Assembly (NCBI GenBank): GCA_027886175.1
Contig: JAJNNQ010000094.1
Coordinates: 248,001 to 312,000, forward strand
Direction: 5' to 3'
Length of the DNA stretch: 64,000 bases
From: Phylloscopus collybita
Lineage: Eukaryota; Chordata; Aves; Passeriformes; Phylloscopidae
In this document: piece by piece, positions 21,341 through 33,103 of the stretch
Numbering within the stretch: position 1 is the first letter of the stretch
Layout of the letters: the number at the start of each line of letters is the position of its first letter
Position numbers and translations under genes: made by a program
The notes under the pieces: generated by a model
What the model was told of the DNA's origin: nothing
What the model saw: the letters and a program-made list of their open reading frames with translations, nothing else
Database searches by the model: none

Positions 21341-21618
21341 AGCGGTTGAGGCATTGACAGAATTGGAGACCCAGGTAAAAATGAAAAAGCTTAAGCAAAA
21401 CATAAATAGAGAACAGGCATACGATGAGGGGGGAAAACGACCTTAGCATACCTGTAAAGATAAGCTTTAACTTAGAGCTGGAATTAACAATCAGTGTAAG
21501 TGCTCAATAGTTTAGTAGAGTATTAAAAAAGTGATATATTTACACAAATGAATAGACGAGAAGGATTAACAGAAATGAATGAATTAATGAATTAAGGACT
21601 TAATAAAGAACGGGGGGC
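21341..21618 (+). other. ERV region between env relic and LTR-A (plus)
   Basis: Matches 19.6-19.9 kb inverted. AT-rich and non-coding. Confidence 0.5.
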
Positions 21619-22181
21619 TGTTACTGACGATATTGATGATTTAGGTAATTTGTGTTAAATGTTACAGTTAATAATTAATATGTAGATGATATTAAGCAAA
21701 ACTGAAAGTTGCAGAAACAGAGAAGTCACGGACAGCCTGGCCTTGGTACATAATACTTTGTATCACAGGACATGAAGAAAGGGGGAAAACGGGAGATTTG
21801 GTGAAACCATGGTAAACACAGTGGGAAGTCCCCATGGACGTGCTGCGAGGAAGAGGAGAGACTTCATCCACCGACCACTGTGAGAGGGCGGAAGATCCCA
21901 GACTCCCGGAATTGGAAGACTCAACTGTGACCAAATATGGGAAAACATGGACTGGGGAAGGACCAAGAGGAGTGTATATAAAAAAAAAAAAGTTATAAAA
22001 ATGGGAAACTGGGGGGGAAAAAATTCCAAAAGCTGTGCATGGAGCACGAGTTGAGACTTGTGCTCTCTGGCTTTCCCTGCACCCACTGCTTGCTTCAACT
22101 TATCGTTTTAATAAAGGTTTATGTAATTGGCAATCAATTATTGGGTCCTTATCCTTATCAGGGCACTCTCTGAGAACCACA
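21619..22181 (+). mobile_element. LTR-A, copy 4
   Basis: Starts TGTTACTGACGATATTG and ends gagaaccaca. An AATAAA is present near 22108. It is the 3' LTR of the right env relic. Confidence 0.7.
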
Positions 22182-22900
22182 CACAGATAACCCATTTTTA
22201 TGGCTCCCCAGGACAAAAAAAAATCATTTATTGAGAGAGGCAGAACCAGGCTAATTATTTAGGGGAAACGTGCTGGTTTTGTGTTAGCTAAGAAGCCCAT
22301 TTTAATGAGCATGATGGATGAGCAGCCAATTTTCAACCTGCCCAACTCCATCCAGGCCTCACCTCTAATAAGAGAGAGAAGAGAAAATTTCGGCTCCCCT
22401 GGTGGTACTGGATTGAGCTTAAAGACTGACTGGGAAAAAAAAAACTCATCAAAGGACGTTGAAGTGTGGGCACAGCTGGGCAAAGGTGGGTGGAAGCTGC
22501 GGAGAAAGAGACAAAGGGAATTCCAATGAGTTTCCTATTTGGCAATTTCTGCCTCACAGAAGGATTAGTGCCAGCACAAAACAAAAGTTCAGAGCGAGGT
22601 CATCTGAGATATTGGGGCACTCAGTGAAAACGACCCCCACAGACCCCATTTTTATGGCTCCAGAACAATAAAAATTATTTCCTGAAAGAGGCAGAGCCAT
22701 GCAAACTATTTACGGGAAACGTGCTGGTTTTCTGTAAGCTAAGAAGACCATTGTAATGAATATTCATAATTAGGGTGGATAAATACCCCGTGGCAAAGCC
22801 CCACTGAGCCACAGGAGCAGGAGAGATCTGCTGGGAGTCCGAGTTGATCAAGAATTCCGGCTTTGGGATCCCTCCCCTTCTGTCTGGGAGTTCACTGCGG
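22182..22900 (+). repeat. Partial R1, R6 and R1 units (plus)
   Basis: Mirror image of 18.3-19.0 kb: short R1 (22182-22340), R6 (22350-22640), R1 (22640-22900). Confidence 0.6.
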
Positions 22901-23440
22901 CTGATTTCGGTATCAGGGGCTGGGGGGTCACCGGGGAAACTTGGGGGGCACAGGAGGCTGTGGGATTGGGGTCTGGGGGGACCCTGGGGGGACACTGGGT
23001 ACACATGGGGGGCACAGGGGGCTGTGGGATTGGGGTCTGGGGGGACACTGGGGGAGTCACAGGAATGGGATTGGGGTCCTGCGGTGCTCTGGGGGAAAGT
23101 GAGGGGGGACAGGGGATGGTGGGAGTGGGGTTGGGGTCATGAGGGGGCTGGGAGACACGGTGGGTAGGGGGTGGTGCCTGGATTTTGGTTGAGGTCCAGG
23201 GGTGACACCAAAGGAATTGGAGATTGTGAGTGGGATTGGGGTAAGGGGGACACTGGGGGGCTCAGGGAGTGACCCCAGGATTTGGGTTGGGGTCCTGGCA
23301 GGGCTGAGGGGACTTGTAATCCTGGGACCAGGATTGGGCTTCTGTGGGGGGCAGGAGAGGATGGTCCTGTGGGATTGGGGTCCTGGGGGTCCTGGGGGGG
23401 CTGGGGGATGTTGGGGAGGCACAAGAAACACCAGGGTTGG
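22900..23440 (+). repeat. G-rich minisatellite upstream of ART-E
   Basis: Long array of gggattggggtctgggggga and gtgggagtggggttggggtc units. Confidence 0.75.
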
Positions 23441-23616
23441 GGATCAGGGATGCTGGACACATCCAGGGGTGTCCTGGCCAGGAGTGCCTCCCGTCCCCCT
23501 GGGCAGACCCCACTCTGCTCCCCAGCCCCTCACTGAGGAACCCTCCCTGAGTCTCTTCTGTGTCCCCTCATTGTCCCCACAGTGTCCCACACTGCTCCTG
23601 GTGGCCTCTCCCCTCC

Positions 23617-24364
23617 ATGGCCCTCCTGACTCAGACCCTGGCCCTGCTGGCCATGACCGTGGCCACCATGGCCAACGCGGTGAAGCCCCTGGACATGGCC
23701 AAGGACTCCTTCGATGACCAGTACCAGGGCTGCCGCCCGGCCATGACCGCAGCCTTGCCGGCCCTCAACCGCTCCGAGCTCCAGCAGAACCCTGTGTTGG
23801 CCCAGGCCTGGGCCGAGGCCGCCGACAGGTGGCAGAAGCGGGGGGTCACAGATTCCCCTCTGACCCCAGACCAGGCCACCGCTGTCATCGCCTTCGCCAT
23901 GGACGGCCTCCACCGCGAGTTCAACGAGGCCGTGAGCAGGGCCGGGCGCTCCCCCCAGGAGTACCGGGACAACTTCCACTTCAAGGCGCTGCATTTCCTG
24001 CTGACCGATGCCCTGGCCACGCTGAGGGAGGCTCTGAGAGGGAAGTGTCAGGACACTTTCCACCGTGTGTGCGGGGTCCAGTTCGTGGCACAGCAGGGCG
24101 ACACCGTCCGGTTGGACCGATTTGTGTCGGTGCCACTGAGCGAAACACCCGGCGACTGCCCCGGGAAGGAGTCGTTGCTCCAGGTGTACACGTGCCAGGG
24201 CCAGGATGTTACGTTTTTCACTACAAATTTACCAAACGGGGGTGTGGTGATCCCGCCCTTCGAGACCTTCGAGGTTGTCCAAGTCACCCAAAATGGGGAC
24301 AAGTCAGTGATCCAGCTCCATTCCACCGGGACCTCCAGCAACCACAACTGCGAGTGGCTGAAAG
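23617..24364 (+). CDS. ART-E: ecto-ART-like main exon, intact frame, catalytic residues replaced
   Basis: The ATG at 23617 follows acceptor cattgtccccacag (ending 23582). It opens a signal peptide (MALLTQTLALLAMTVATMAN), then DSFDDQYQGC with Cys39, an N-glycosylation site NRS at 51-53, FHFKALHFLL, and the ART core. His149 stands where the family has the NAD-binding Arg. FVSVPL keeps a Ser at the catalytic Ser position. N207-G-G209 replaces ExE before VVIPPFE. The exon ends C-E-W-L-K with a good phase-1 donor (GGTGACAT) at 24365. No GPI exon is found downstream before the R3 module. Without one the frame would read about 21 further residues into the intron, suggesting a secreted form if expressed. 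A catalytically inactive protein is inferred. Confidence 0.85.
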
Positions 24365-24699
24365 GTGACATCACAGGGGACACCCTGGGAGGGATGAGGA
24401 CACCCCCAGAGCCATGGGGGCACCCATGACAGGGCACAGGGGACACAGTGACACTCAGTGGGGATGGGGGACAGGGATTCCCACTGTGGGTGGTGGGACA
24501 AGGACACCGAGAGCTGGGGACAAGGACAGGGTCACCCTGTGCTGGGGACACCAACTCTGGGGACACCGATTTAGGACGTGGGGACAGGAACGCCCATGAC
24601 AGGGCACAGAGATGGGGACCCCCAGATCTGGGAGGGGACAGGGACACCCCTGCCCGGGGTGGACAGGGACAGGGACTCCCCGATTCCAACCCTGTCCCT
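24365..24699 (+). other. Intron-like GGGACA region 3' of ART-E
   Basis: Carries the standard ART intron repeats, ends at ccctgtccctccttgctgaa and passes into R3. No GPI exon is present. Confidence 0.65.
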
Positions 24700-25108
24700 C
24701 CTTGCTGAAGGCCACCATGGACACGCTAGGAGACGCTAACGACTCGGTGCTGACGAAAAACAAAAGCAGTGGCCCAGCTCAGGGGAGGAGGGCACCCGGC
24801 TGCACTTCTCTTCTCTGGGAGTTTGTCTCCGAGGGGCAGAGATCCCCAGAGGATGGGGCTGATAAAAGAGGGGGCAGGGGCAGCTGCTGGCTGGCGCTCT
24901 CCCTCTCTCGGCTTCGGGGGAGGGCGGTCGGAGCTGCTGCTCGGGGAAGGGAATTCGCTGCTGCTGCTGCTGCCGGAGCCCAGCCCAGAGCTGCTTCTGC
25001 TGCTGCCGTGGGGTGAGCCTCTGCTGGTGAGAGCAGCCACTGAGCTGGGGCCTGATGGACACCCACCCCACTACAACAAACCCTCTCACCGTCTGCTCGG
25101 GTGCTCGG
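24700..25108 (+). repeat. R3 module (plus)
   Basis: Mirror of 16135-16520. TATA-like gataaaag at about 24862 and CTG run at 24958-24973. Confidence 0.5.
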
Positions 25109-25720
25109 GGTTATCAATGAAATGAATCATTTGGGTAATTTGTGTTAAATGATATTGTTAATAATTACAAATATGTAAAGGCTGTTCAGCAAGCTGCAGA
25201 AATTGTAAATATGTAGAGGATATTTAGCAATAACTGTAAGTTGCAGAAACAGCAGAAACAGAAAAGTTAGAGCCCGGCCTTGGTGCAGGATAATGAAATG
25301 TAAATTTGTGTCACAGGACGTGAAGAAAGGGAGAAAACAGGAGATTTGGTGAAACCGTGGTGACCATATTGGGAAGTCCCCATGGACGTGCTGCGAGGAA
25401 GAGGAGAGACTTCATCCACCGACCACCGTGAGAGGGCAGAAGACCCCAGACTCCAGGAATTGGAAGACTCAACTGTGACGAATTATGGGAAAAAATGGGG
25501 ATTGACCAAGGGATTTGTACAAAATAAAAAGTTATAAAAATGGGAAATTGTGGGGAAAAAAACTCCGAAAGCTGCGCGTGGAGCATGAGCTGAGACTTGT
25601 GCTCTCCGGCTTTCCCTGCGTGCCCTGCTCGCTTCGGCTTCTCACTTCGATAAAGGTTTATCTGATTGGCAATCAATCATTGGGTCCTTATCCTTATCAG
25701 GGCACTCTGTTAGAATCACA
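25109..25720 (+). mobile_element. LTR-A, copy 5
   Basis: Joined directly to R3 at ggttatcaatg and ending at tagaatcaca. Confidence 0.65.
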
Positions 25721-26330
25721 CCCAGATAACACATTTTATGGCTCTCCAGGAAAATAAAAATCATTTATTGAAAGAGGCAGGACCAAGCTAATTATTTACA
25801 GGTATCGTTCTGGTTTTCTGTTAGCTAAGAAGCACATTTTAATGAATATTCATAATTAGGGTGGATAAATTCCCTGGGGCAAAGTCCCCCTGAGCCACAG
25901 GAGCAGGAGAGATCTGCTGTGAGCCGGAGCTGATCAAGAATTCCGGATTTGGGATCCCTCCCGTTCTGTCTGGGAATTCACTGCAGCTGATTTCGGTATC
26001 AGGTGCTGGGGGGACACTGGGGACACTTGGGGGGCACAGGGGGCTGTGGGATTGGGGTCTTTGGGGACACTGGGGGAGTCACAGGAATGGGATTGGGGTC
26101 CTGGGGTGCTCTGGGGGAAAGTGAGGGGGGACAGGGGATGGTGGGAGTGGGGTCTGGGGCCATGGAGGACACTGGGGGACACTGGGGGACACAGGGGGAC
26201 AATGGGGGACATGGGACTGTGGTTCACAGGGCTCTGGGGGCCAGCAGGGAGGGCCTGGGAGTGTCACCAGGGCCATGGAAGGGCTGGGGGACACTGCAGG
26301 GGGCAGGGGGAGATCCCCGGGTTTGTTTGC
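25721..26330 (+). repeat. R1 unit and G-rich minisatellite
   Basis: R1 to about 25995, then the G-rich array. Confidence 0.65.
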
Positions 26331-26339
26331 CCGAGGTGT

Positions 26340-26960
26340 TTCCAAAAGAACCCTTTGGATCCCAACCCATCACCTCCAGGGGTCACTGAGAGGGGAAGAA
26401 CTGCCGGGGGTTCCTGGCAGATGGATTTGCTGAGCCACCACGCCAACATGGGTTCAGGTGTCTCCTGGGGTTGGTGGATCCCTTTTTTTGAGGTGCAGAA
26501 CTTCTCCTGCCACCCCAACAAGGCTGGGGAAGCCACTCAGGTGTTCCGCAAGGAGATCCTGGCCAGGGTCGGGGTGCCCCCAGGGGTGTCACCTGAGAGG
26601 GGACCCCATTTGGGGTCTGAGGTGTGACAGCAGCTCAGGGAGCAGTGGGGAGTGGGGCTGGGGGGCACTGGGGGCACACGGGGCGGTGGGATTGGGGTCC
26701 TGGGGGCTGAGCAATGAGAGGGAGAAGAGAAAGTTTCAGTTCCCCTGCAGGACCTGGGTGGGGCTTAAAGACTGACTGGGGAAAAAAAAACATCGAAGGT
26801 GTAAAAGTGTGGACAGAGCAGGGCAAAGGTGGGCGGGAGCTGCGGAGAAAGGGACAAAGGGAGCTCCAGGGAGTTCCCTTTTTGGCAAGTTCTGCAACAG
26901 AGAAGGAGCAGCAGCGCCTGCCAAAAGCAAAAGTTCAAGGCGAGGATTGTTATCGGGGTT
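26340..26960 (+). pseudogene. ERV integrase-core fragment and R6 (plus)
   Basis: 26345-26628 carries the WQ-x-DLLSHH, NKAGEATQ-like and KEILARVGVP blocks. It is followed by R6 (26630-26960), here in the variant with cagagaaggagcagcagcgc. Confidence 0.5.
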
Positions 26961-28320
26961 TTTGCTGTTCTCCTCTGTCTCTTTAAGAAGTTTTTAATAA
27001 AGTTCTGTTTATAGCCTTCTGTGTTTACCTTTTGCAGTGGGGTCAGACAGGATTTTACATCAACAACTTCCTTGCTATTGTAACGGTACAACCACGTTTA
27101 CACTCTTCTCATGAGGAGGAGGCTGCTGACGGACTGTTGGGTTACCCAGTGTGGTTGGAGAGGAACGTTTCCTTCCTCCAATCCACGGTCACTGCTGGAA
27201 TTCTATAAATGTTGAAGTTTGTAAATAAACCGTCTCTTTTTTTCTTCCTCAGACGTTCTTGATCAGCTCGGGCTCACAGCGGACCTCTCCTGCTCCTGTG
27301 GCTCAGGGAAATTTTGCCATGGGGAATTTATCCAGCCTAATTATAAATATTCATTAAAGTTGGCTTGTTAGGTAATACAGAAACAGCAATTTTCCTGGAA
27401 ATCATTTCCATGGATCCTTCACTTTCAGGACATCCTCCTGTTGTCCTGGAGAGTTCACAAAAAGGGACCTGGGGCTCATCTTCACTGAGTGCCTCAGTAT
27501 CTCTAATGACCTCGCCTTGAACTTTCACTTTCAGCTGGCGCTGCTCCTTCTGTGTCACAGAGCTTGTCCAGAACCACACTGGTGTTCCCTTTAACTCTTT
27601 CCCCACTGGTTCCAGACACGTTTATTGCCCTGTGGAAATACTTTTACACCCTTTTATCGTTTTTGCTGCTCAGCCTTCCAGCCCTACCCAGCACCTCCAG
27701 CGTGTCGGGGAAAAGCCACGCTATGGAAAGCCAGGAGTCCACAGAGCAGCCTTGAAACTTTATTCCAGTGCAGGGACAGAGTTTCCACAACAGACAAACC
27801 CCCGTGGGGTTCTGCATTGGTTTGGGGCAAATTTGGGAGGAGAACTCCTCGGGAAACCCTCCCTCCCCTCCCCCAACCGGTTTGGGAGAAAACTCCTCAG
27901 AGAGAAGTGGAAAGAAATCCATTTATTGAACTGGCAAAGCGCTCCCCAGGAGAATGAATTGAACAATACCAGATGGCAAGAACCTCGTGGTGCTCTGGGT
28001 AGATGACAAATTCGGACAGAAGTCCCTCTGGTAGGTGATTCCTCTGCTCTCAGTTCTTTCCGGCGCTGGTGAAAGTTGCTGCACAGGGTGGATCCCGGTG
28101 GGTCCCAGGTGCAAGCTCCCTTCAGAGCCCCCCTGGGTCCTCAGTCGGGGGGAGGTTTAAACAGTTTCAAAAAAGTTAAAAAAGGAAAAAAAAAAAAAAA
28201 GAAAAAAAGGAAAAAAAAATAGCAATGCAAAGCTATGCTAAGCTACCCTAGCTAACTACCAAGCAAAAGCAAAAGTGAGAGAGAAAGCAAAAAAAAAAAA
28301 AAAAAAAAATCCTCTCTGTT
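26961..28320 (+). repeat. Complex repeat block shared with 41.4-42.8 kb and 61.6-62.9 kb
   Basis: Contains gaggctgctgacggactgtt, a minus R1-like piece (27240-27480), aaagccacgctatggaaagc, a gcaaagcgctccccagg stretch and long A-runs (28180-28310). The copy at 41.4 kb lies 14,460 bp further on in the same orientation; that at 62 kb is inverted. Short frames are not conserved between copies, and I see no gene. Confidence 0.6.
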
Positions 28321-28870
28321 TCATGTCTCTGTGTTATTTTCTGTCACTCTTCAAAACCAGCCCGGCAGAGAGAGGTTTCTGAAAACAAACTGTGCACTTC
28401 TCCCCTAGTTTTACTCTCAGAGCCAATATGAAAGGCACAGAGTGTAATACCCAGCGTAAACAGACGATTGGGGATACAACATCGTGACGTCACCCCAGGA
28501 CAGGTTCCTCTCTCGAGGTTTTGGAGGACGCAGCCTCCTTCCATCCCCAGCTCTCTGCCGCACTCTGCCCTCTTCCTTTCCCCATCAGCTGAACGGGGCT
28601 GCTGGGAAGGTGCAGCCCTCCCAAACCACCTCCCCCACACCCCCCCTTGGACCTGTCATTTTCCCCCAAAGTCCAGAAGTTCAGGCTGTCTGGGTTGGAC
28701 TGGTTGGACTTTGTGAGGAGCCGTTTCACCAATCACCCTCAAGTTCAGGAGTTCAAACTTTCTGGTCCAAACCATGAGGGTCCTGTGAAAACCTTCACCT
28801 CTGTAGAGACATCCAGACCCGTTCTGAAGACAATGACACCGTTTCTACTAAAGATCCCATCCCAATGAGA
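28321..28870 (-). repeat. R5 repeat with perfect CRE (TGACGTCA)
   Basis: About 550-bp element, minus orientation, with a palindromic TGACGTCA at 28485-28492 next to atgttgtatccccaatcg. Four copies in the window keep the site. Confidence 0.6.
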
Positions 28871-28899
28871 CATTTTTTAAAGGCACCACCGCCCATTTT

Positions 28900-29340
28900 T
28901 CCAATGAAATCATTCCCTGTGAGGGTGCTGAGACCCCGGTGCAGGTTTCCCAGAGAAACTGCATCAGCCCCTGGATCCCTGGCCGTGTCCCATGGCAGGT
29001 TGGGGTGCCTGGAGCAGCCTGGCGCAGGGGAAGCTGTCCCTGCCCGGTGCCTGGCTGTGTCCCAGGGCAGGTTGGGGTGCCTGGAACAGCCTGGCACAGG
29101 GGAAGCTGTCCCTGCCCACGGCAGCGCTGGCACCGCAGGCGCTTTAAGGTCGCTCCATCCCAAACCATTGCAGAGCCCCGGGGCCGGGATGGGCAGCGCC
29201 GCCAGCTCGTGCTGCCGCCTGCTGGGGGCACCCGGAACTGCAGCTGGGGCCGGCGCATGCGCAGTGCTGCTGTTGAACTCTGCTCACTGCTGCCCTCCGG
29301 TGGGCGATTCCCGAACTGCAACTCCCAGAATCCATAAATC
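28900..29340 (-). mobile_element. CR1-linked module with two 72-bp units and an NRF1-like site
   Basis: Minus copy. gcgcatgcgc is at 29253-29262, followed by ctgcaactcccagaatcc, which resembles the ZNF143/THAP11 site. Confidence 0.6.
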
Positions 29341-29590
29341 CCAGAGGGGGTTGGGCTGGAAGGAGTCCGAGGGGGCACCTGGGCCAAGCTCCCAGCTCGG
29401 GCACTGTCATCCCTGAGCACAGGGGTGGGTCCTGAGAGAGAGACGTTCCCAGCAGTGTTGGTGTGGGGAGCAACATCGAGCCCTCCTGGGGAATTGTCTC
29501 TTTTTTCTGGTGTGACAGAATTCTTTAATGGAATTGTTTTGAAAGGATTTTTGATAGAATGGCTTTGCATAATGGCCACAGTGGTCACAG
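29341..29590 (-). other. 3' flank of ART-F
   Basis: Minus copy of the AT-rich conserved 3' segment seen at 8.9 kb, partly shortened. Confidence 0.45.
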
Positions 29591-29707
29591 TGGCTGTGGC
29601 TCAAGGAGTCTTGGTGATGATAGTGGCCTTGGTGGTTGTAATGACCATGGTGGCCATGGTGGCCACAGTGACCACAGTGACCTCGGTGACGTTGGTGGCC
29701 TGGTGGC
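29591..29707 (-). repeat. GTGGCCACC-type minisatellite 3' of ART-F
   Basis: Short version of the array that follows each GPI exon. Confidence 0.7.
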
Positions 29708-29793
29708 TCAGAGGATCCCAGTGGCCACTGCCAGGGCTGTGGTGGCCAGGAGGAACCCTCCAATGTGGAAGGTGGTCACAGGGACACTCCCAC
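29708..29793 (-). CDS. ART-F terminal exon encoding GPI-attachment tail
   Basis: An 86-nt exon after acceptor tttgtcccccag on the minus strand. In phase 1 it reads GSVPVTTFHIGGFLLATTA, then LAVATGIL-stop. The phase matches the main exon at 30443-31193, giving a predicted protein of 278 residues. Confidence 0.85.
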
Positions 29794-30442
29794 CTGGGGG
29801 ACAAAGAGGGGCATCAGGGGGACCATGAAGGACAAAGAGAGGGTTGGGGACGGCCATAATGGGGGTTTGGGGTGACAGGAGAGATGGGGGCCATGGGGTG
29901 ACAGGTGACAGGATTTTGGAGAGGTACAGGGGCCAGGGAGGTCAGGGGGTCATGGTGGGCTTAGGGGTCACAGGGGTCAGGGGAGTCATAAGGTTCCAGG
30001 GGTTCAGGGAGCGCCATGGGGGGTCCCGGCCCACCCACGTCCAGCGCACAGGGCCCATCCCCACAGCACTGCCTTGGATGGGGTGGGACAGGGTCAGAAT
30101 GGGGGTGTCCCTATCCCTGTCCCTGTCCCTGTTCCTGTCACTGTCCTCGCCTGGCAGTGAATTCCCTGTCCCCTCCCATATCTGGGTGTCCCCATCCCTG
30201 TGCCCTGTCATGGGTGTTCCTGTCCCCGTGCCCTGAATCAATGTCCCCAGAGTTGGTATCCCCAGCACTGGGTGTCCCTGTCCTTGTCCCCAGCACTGGG
30301 TGTCCTTGTCCTCCCACCCACAGTGGGTGTCCCTGCCCCCCATCCCCACTGAGTGTCCCTGTGTCCCCTGTGCCTTGTCATGGGTGCCGCCATGGCCCCA
30401 GGGGTGTCCCCATCCCCCCCAGGGTGTCCCCTGTGGTGTCAC
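29794..30442 (-). other. ART-F intron
   Basis: About 650 bp bounded by GGTGACAC and cccccag, rich in GGGACA units with a short pure run near 30112-30135. Confidence 0.8.
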
Positions 30443-31193
30443 CTTTCAGCCACTCGCAGTTGTAGTTGCTGAAGGTCCCATTGGAGTGGAGCCAGATCTC
30501 TGTCTTGTCCCCGTTTTGGATGACTTTGGTGACATTGAAGGTTTCGAAGGGCGGGACCAGCACCTCCCGCTCATCAGGAAATCTGGAGAAATTCTGGATG
30601 TCCACGCCATAGCACGTCTCCATCTTGAACACCGTGCCTATCTCAAAATCCTCAGCGCTATCTCTGCAAAGCGACGTCGGCGTGAATTGACCGAACCGGA
30701 CCCTCTGGCCTTGCTCTGCCGTGAACTGGGTCCAGCTCACGATGCGGAACACACAGCGACACTCGGGTTTCTCTGCCTCCCTCAGAGTGGCCAGGGCATC
30801 GGTCAGCAGGAAATGCAGCGTTTTGAAGTGGAAGTTGTCCCGGTACTCTTGGGGGGAGCTCCCAGCCACGCTCGTGGCCGCGTTGAACTGCTGGTACAGG
30901 TCGTCCATGGTGAAGGCCATGAGGGCGATGGCCTGGGCTGAGGATTCCAGAGGGGACAGAGGGGACCCGCTGCTCTGCCACTCGGCCACGGCCTTGGGCC
31001 AGACCCGGGCAAAGAGAGGGTTCAGCTGGAACTCGGAGCGGTTGAGGGCCGGCAAGGCCTCAATCATGGCCGGGCGGCAGCCCTGGTACTGGTCATCGAA
31101 GGAGTCCTCGGCCATGTCCAGGGGCTTCACCTCGACGGCCACGGTGGTCACGGTCATGGCCAGCAGTGCCAGGGCATGAGCCAGGGGGGGCAT
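30443..31193 (-). CDS. ART-F: ecto-ART-like main exon, complete gene with GPI exon
   Basis: The ATG at 31193 lies a little downstream of acceptor ccccacag. Signal peptide MPPLAHALALLAMTVTTVAV, then DSFDDQYQGC (Cys39), NRS at 51-53, FHFKTLHFLL (121-130). Catalytic region: Arg150 in VFRI is present; TPTSL (171-175) has Pro172 where the catalytic Ser is expected; E208-R-E210 before VLVPPFE keeps ExE. Further N-glycosylation sites are NVT (220) and NGT (238). Cys194 and Cys246 (in NCEW) fit the family disulfides. The exon ends in phase 1 at a good donor. Known relatives transfer ADP-ribose from NAD to arginine on surface proteins. Activity here is uncertain because of Pro172. One of the best-preserved members of the window. 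Confidence 0.9.
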
Positions 31194-31640
31194 GGAGGGG
31201 AGAGGCCACCAGGAGCAGTGTGGGAGACTGTGGGGACAATGAGGGGACAATGAGGGACAGTGAAAGGACACAGAGAGGACACTGAGGGACACAGAGGGGA
31301 CATGGAGGAGACACAGGGAGGGTTCCTCAGTGAGGGACTGGAAAGCAGAGTAGGGTCAGGCCAGGAGGAGGGGAGGCACTCCTGGCCAGGAGACCCCTGG
31401 ACGTGTCCAGCATCCCTGATCCCCAACCCTGGGGTTACTGGTGCCTCCCCAACATCCCCCAGCCCCCCCAGAACCCCCCAGGACCCCAATCCCAATCCCA
31501 CAGGACCATCCCCTTCTGCCTCCCCCAGAAGCCCAATCCTCCCCCCAGGATTGATTACAAGTCCCCTCAGCCCTGCCAGGACCCCGACCCAAAGCTTGGG
31601 GTCACTCCCTGAGCCCCCCAGCCCCACTCCCCACTACTAC
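31194..31640 (-). repeat. 5' flank of ART-F with C-rich minisatellite
   Basis: Acceptor-side sequence close to the ATG, then the array of ccccaggaccccaatcccaa units to about 31625. Confidence 0.6.
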
Positions 31641-31935
31641 CTGAGCTGCTGTCACACCTCAGACCCCAAATGGGCTCCCCTCTCAGGTGACACCTCTGGG
31701 GGCACCCCAAGCCTGGCCAGGATCTCCCTGGGGAGCTCCTGGGTGACTTTCCCAGCCTTGTTGTGGTGGCATCAGAAGTTCTGCACCCCAAAAAAAGGGA
31801 TCCCCCAACCCCAGGAGACACCTGAACCCGTGTTGGCATGGTGGCTCAGCAAATCCATCTGCCAGGACCCCCGGCAGTGCTGCCCCTCTCAGTGATCCCT
31901 GGAGGTGATGGGTTGGGATCCAAAGGGTTCTTTGG
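31641..31935 (-). pseudogene. ERV integrase-core fragment (minus)
   Basis: The minus strand carries WQ-DLLSHH (with a small deletion, ggaccccc) and REILARLGVPPEVSPERGA. Fragment only. Confidence 0.5.
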
Positions 31936-32505
31936 GAAACACCTCGGGCAAACAATCCTGGGGATCACCCCCTGCCCCCTGTCATGTTCTCCACCCCTCC
32001 CACGGCCCCAGTCACACTTCCCGGCTCCCCCTGCTGCCCCCTAGAACCCTGTGAACCCCAGTCCTGTGTCCCTCAGTCTCCCTCACTTTCCCCCAGCGTC
32101 CCCCAGGTACCCCAGGACTCCAATCCCACATGAAATTCCCCCCCAGGGTCCTCCCAGTGTCCCCAAAGACCCCAATCCCACAGCCCCCTCTGCCCCCCAA
32201 GTGTCCCCAGTGTTCCCCGAGCTCCTGATACCAAAATCAGCCGCAGTGAACTCCCGGACAGAACGGGAGGGATCCCAAAGCCGGAATTCTTGATCAGCTC
32301 GGGCTCCCAGCAGATCTCTCCTGCTCCTGTGGCTCAGGGGGACTTTGCTCCAGGGAATTTATCCACCCTAATTATGAATATTCATTAAAATGGGCTTCTT
32401 AGCTAACACAAAACCAGAACCATACCTGTAAATAGTTAGCTTGGCCCCGCCTCTTTCAATAAACTTTTTTTTTTGCCCTGGAGCCATAAAAATGGGTTAT
32501 CTGGG
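31936..32505 (-). repeat. C-rich minisatellite and R1 unit (minus)
   Basis: C-rich array to about 32225, then R1 up to LTR-A. Confidence 0.6.
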
Positions 32506-33103
32506 TGTGATTCTAACAGAGTGCCCTGATAAGGATAAGGACCCAATGATTGATTGCCAATTAGGTAAACCTTTATTAAAACCATAAGTGGAAGCGAGCA
32601 ACGCGCTGGGAAAGCCGGAGAGCACAAGTCTCAGCTCGCGCTGCACACACAGCTTTTGGAGTTTTCCCCACAATTTCCCATTTTTGTAACTTTTTGTTTT
32701 TAACCCTTGGTCCCTCCTCAGGTTTTCCCATATTTGGTCATCGTTGAGTCTTCCAACTCCGGGAGTCTGGGGTCTTCTGCCCTCTCACGGTGGTCGGTGG
32801 ATGAAGTCTCTCCTCTTCCTCGCAGCACGTCCATGGGGACTTTCCACTGTGGTGACTACGGTTTCACCAAATCTCCCGTTTTCTCCCTTTCTTCATGTCC
32901 TGTGATACAAATTTACATTTCATTATCCTGCGCCAAGGCCAGGCTCTAACTTTTTTGTTTCTGCAGATTCTGCAACTTACAGTTATTGCTTAATATCCTC
33001 TACGTATTTACAATTTCTGCAGCTTGCTGAACAGCCCCTACATATTTATAATTATTAACTATAACAACACAAATTACCTAAATCATTAATTTCATTTATA
33101 ACT
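32506..33103 (-). mobile_element. LTR-A, copy 6
   Basis: Minus copy adjoining the gag relic, the inverted counterpart of copy 1 at 4.5-5.1 kb. Confidence 0.7.

Larger units (their letters stand above)
20821..26714. repeat. Right arm of the giant inverted repeat
   Basis: Mirror of 14530-20382. The ART exon on this arm (ART-E) differs from ART-D by several substitutions and one indel, so the arms are similar but not homogenised. Confidence 0.9.
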
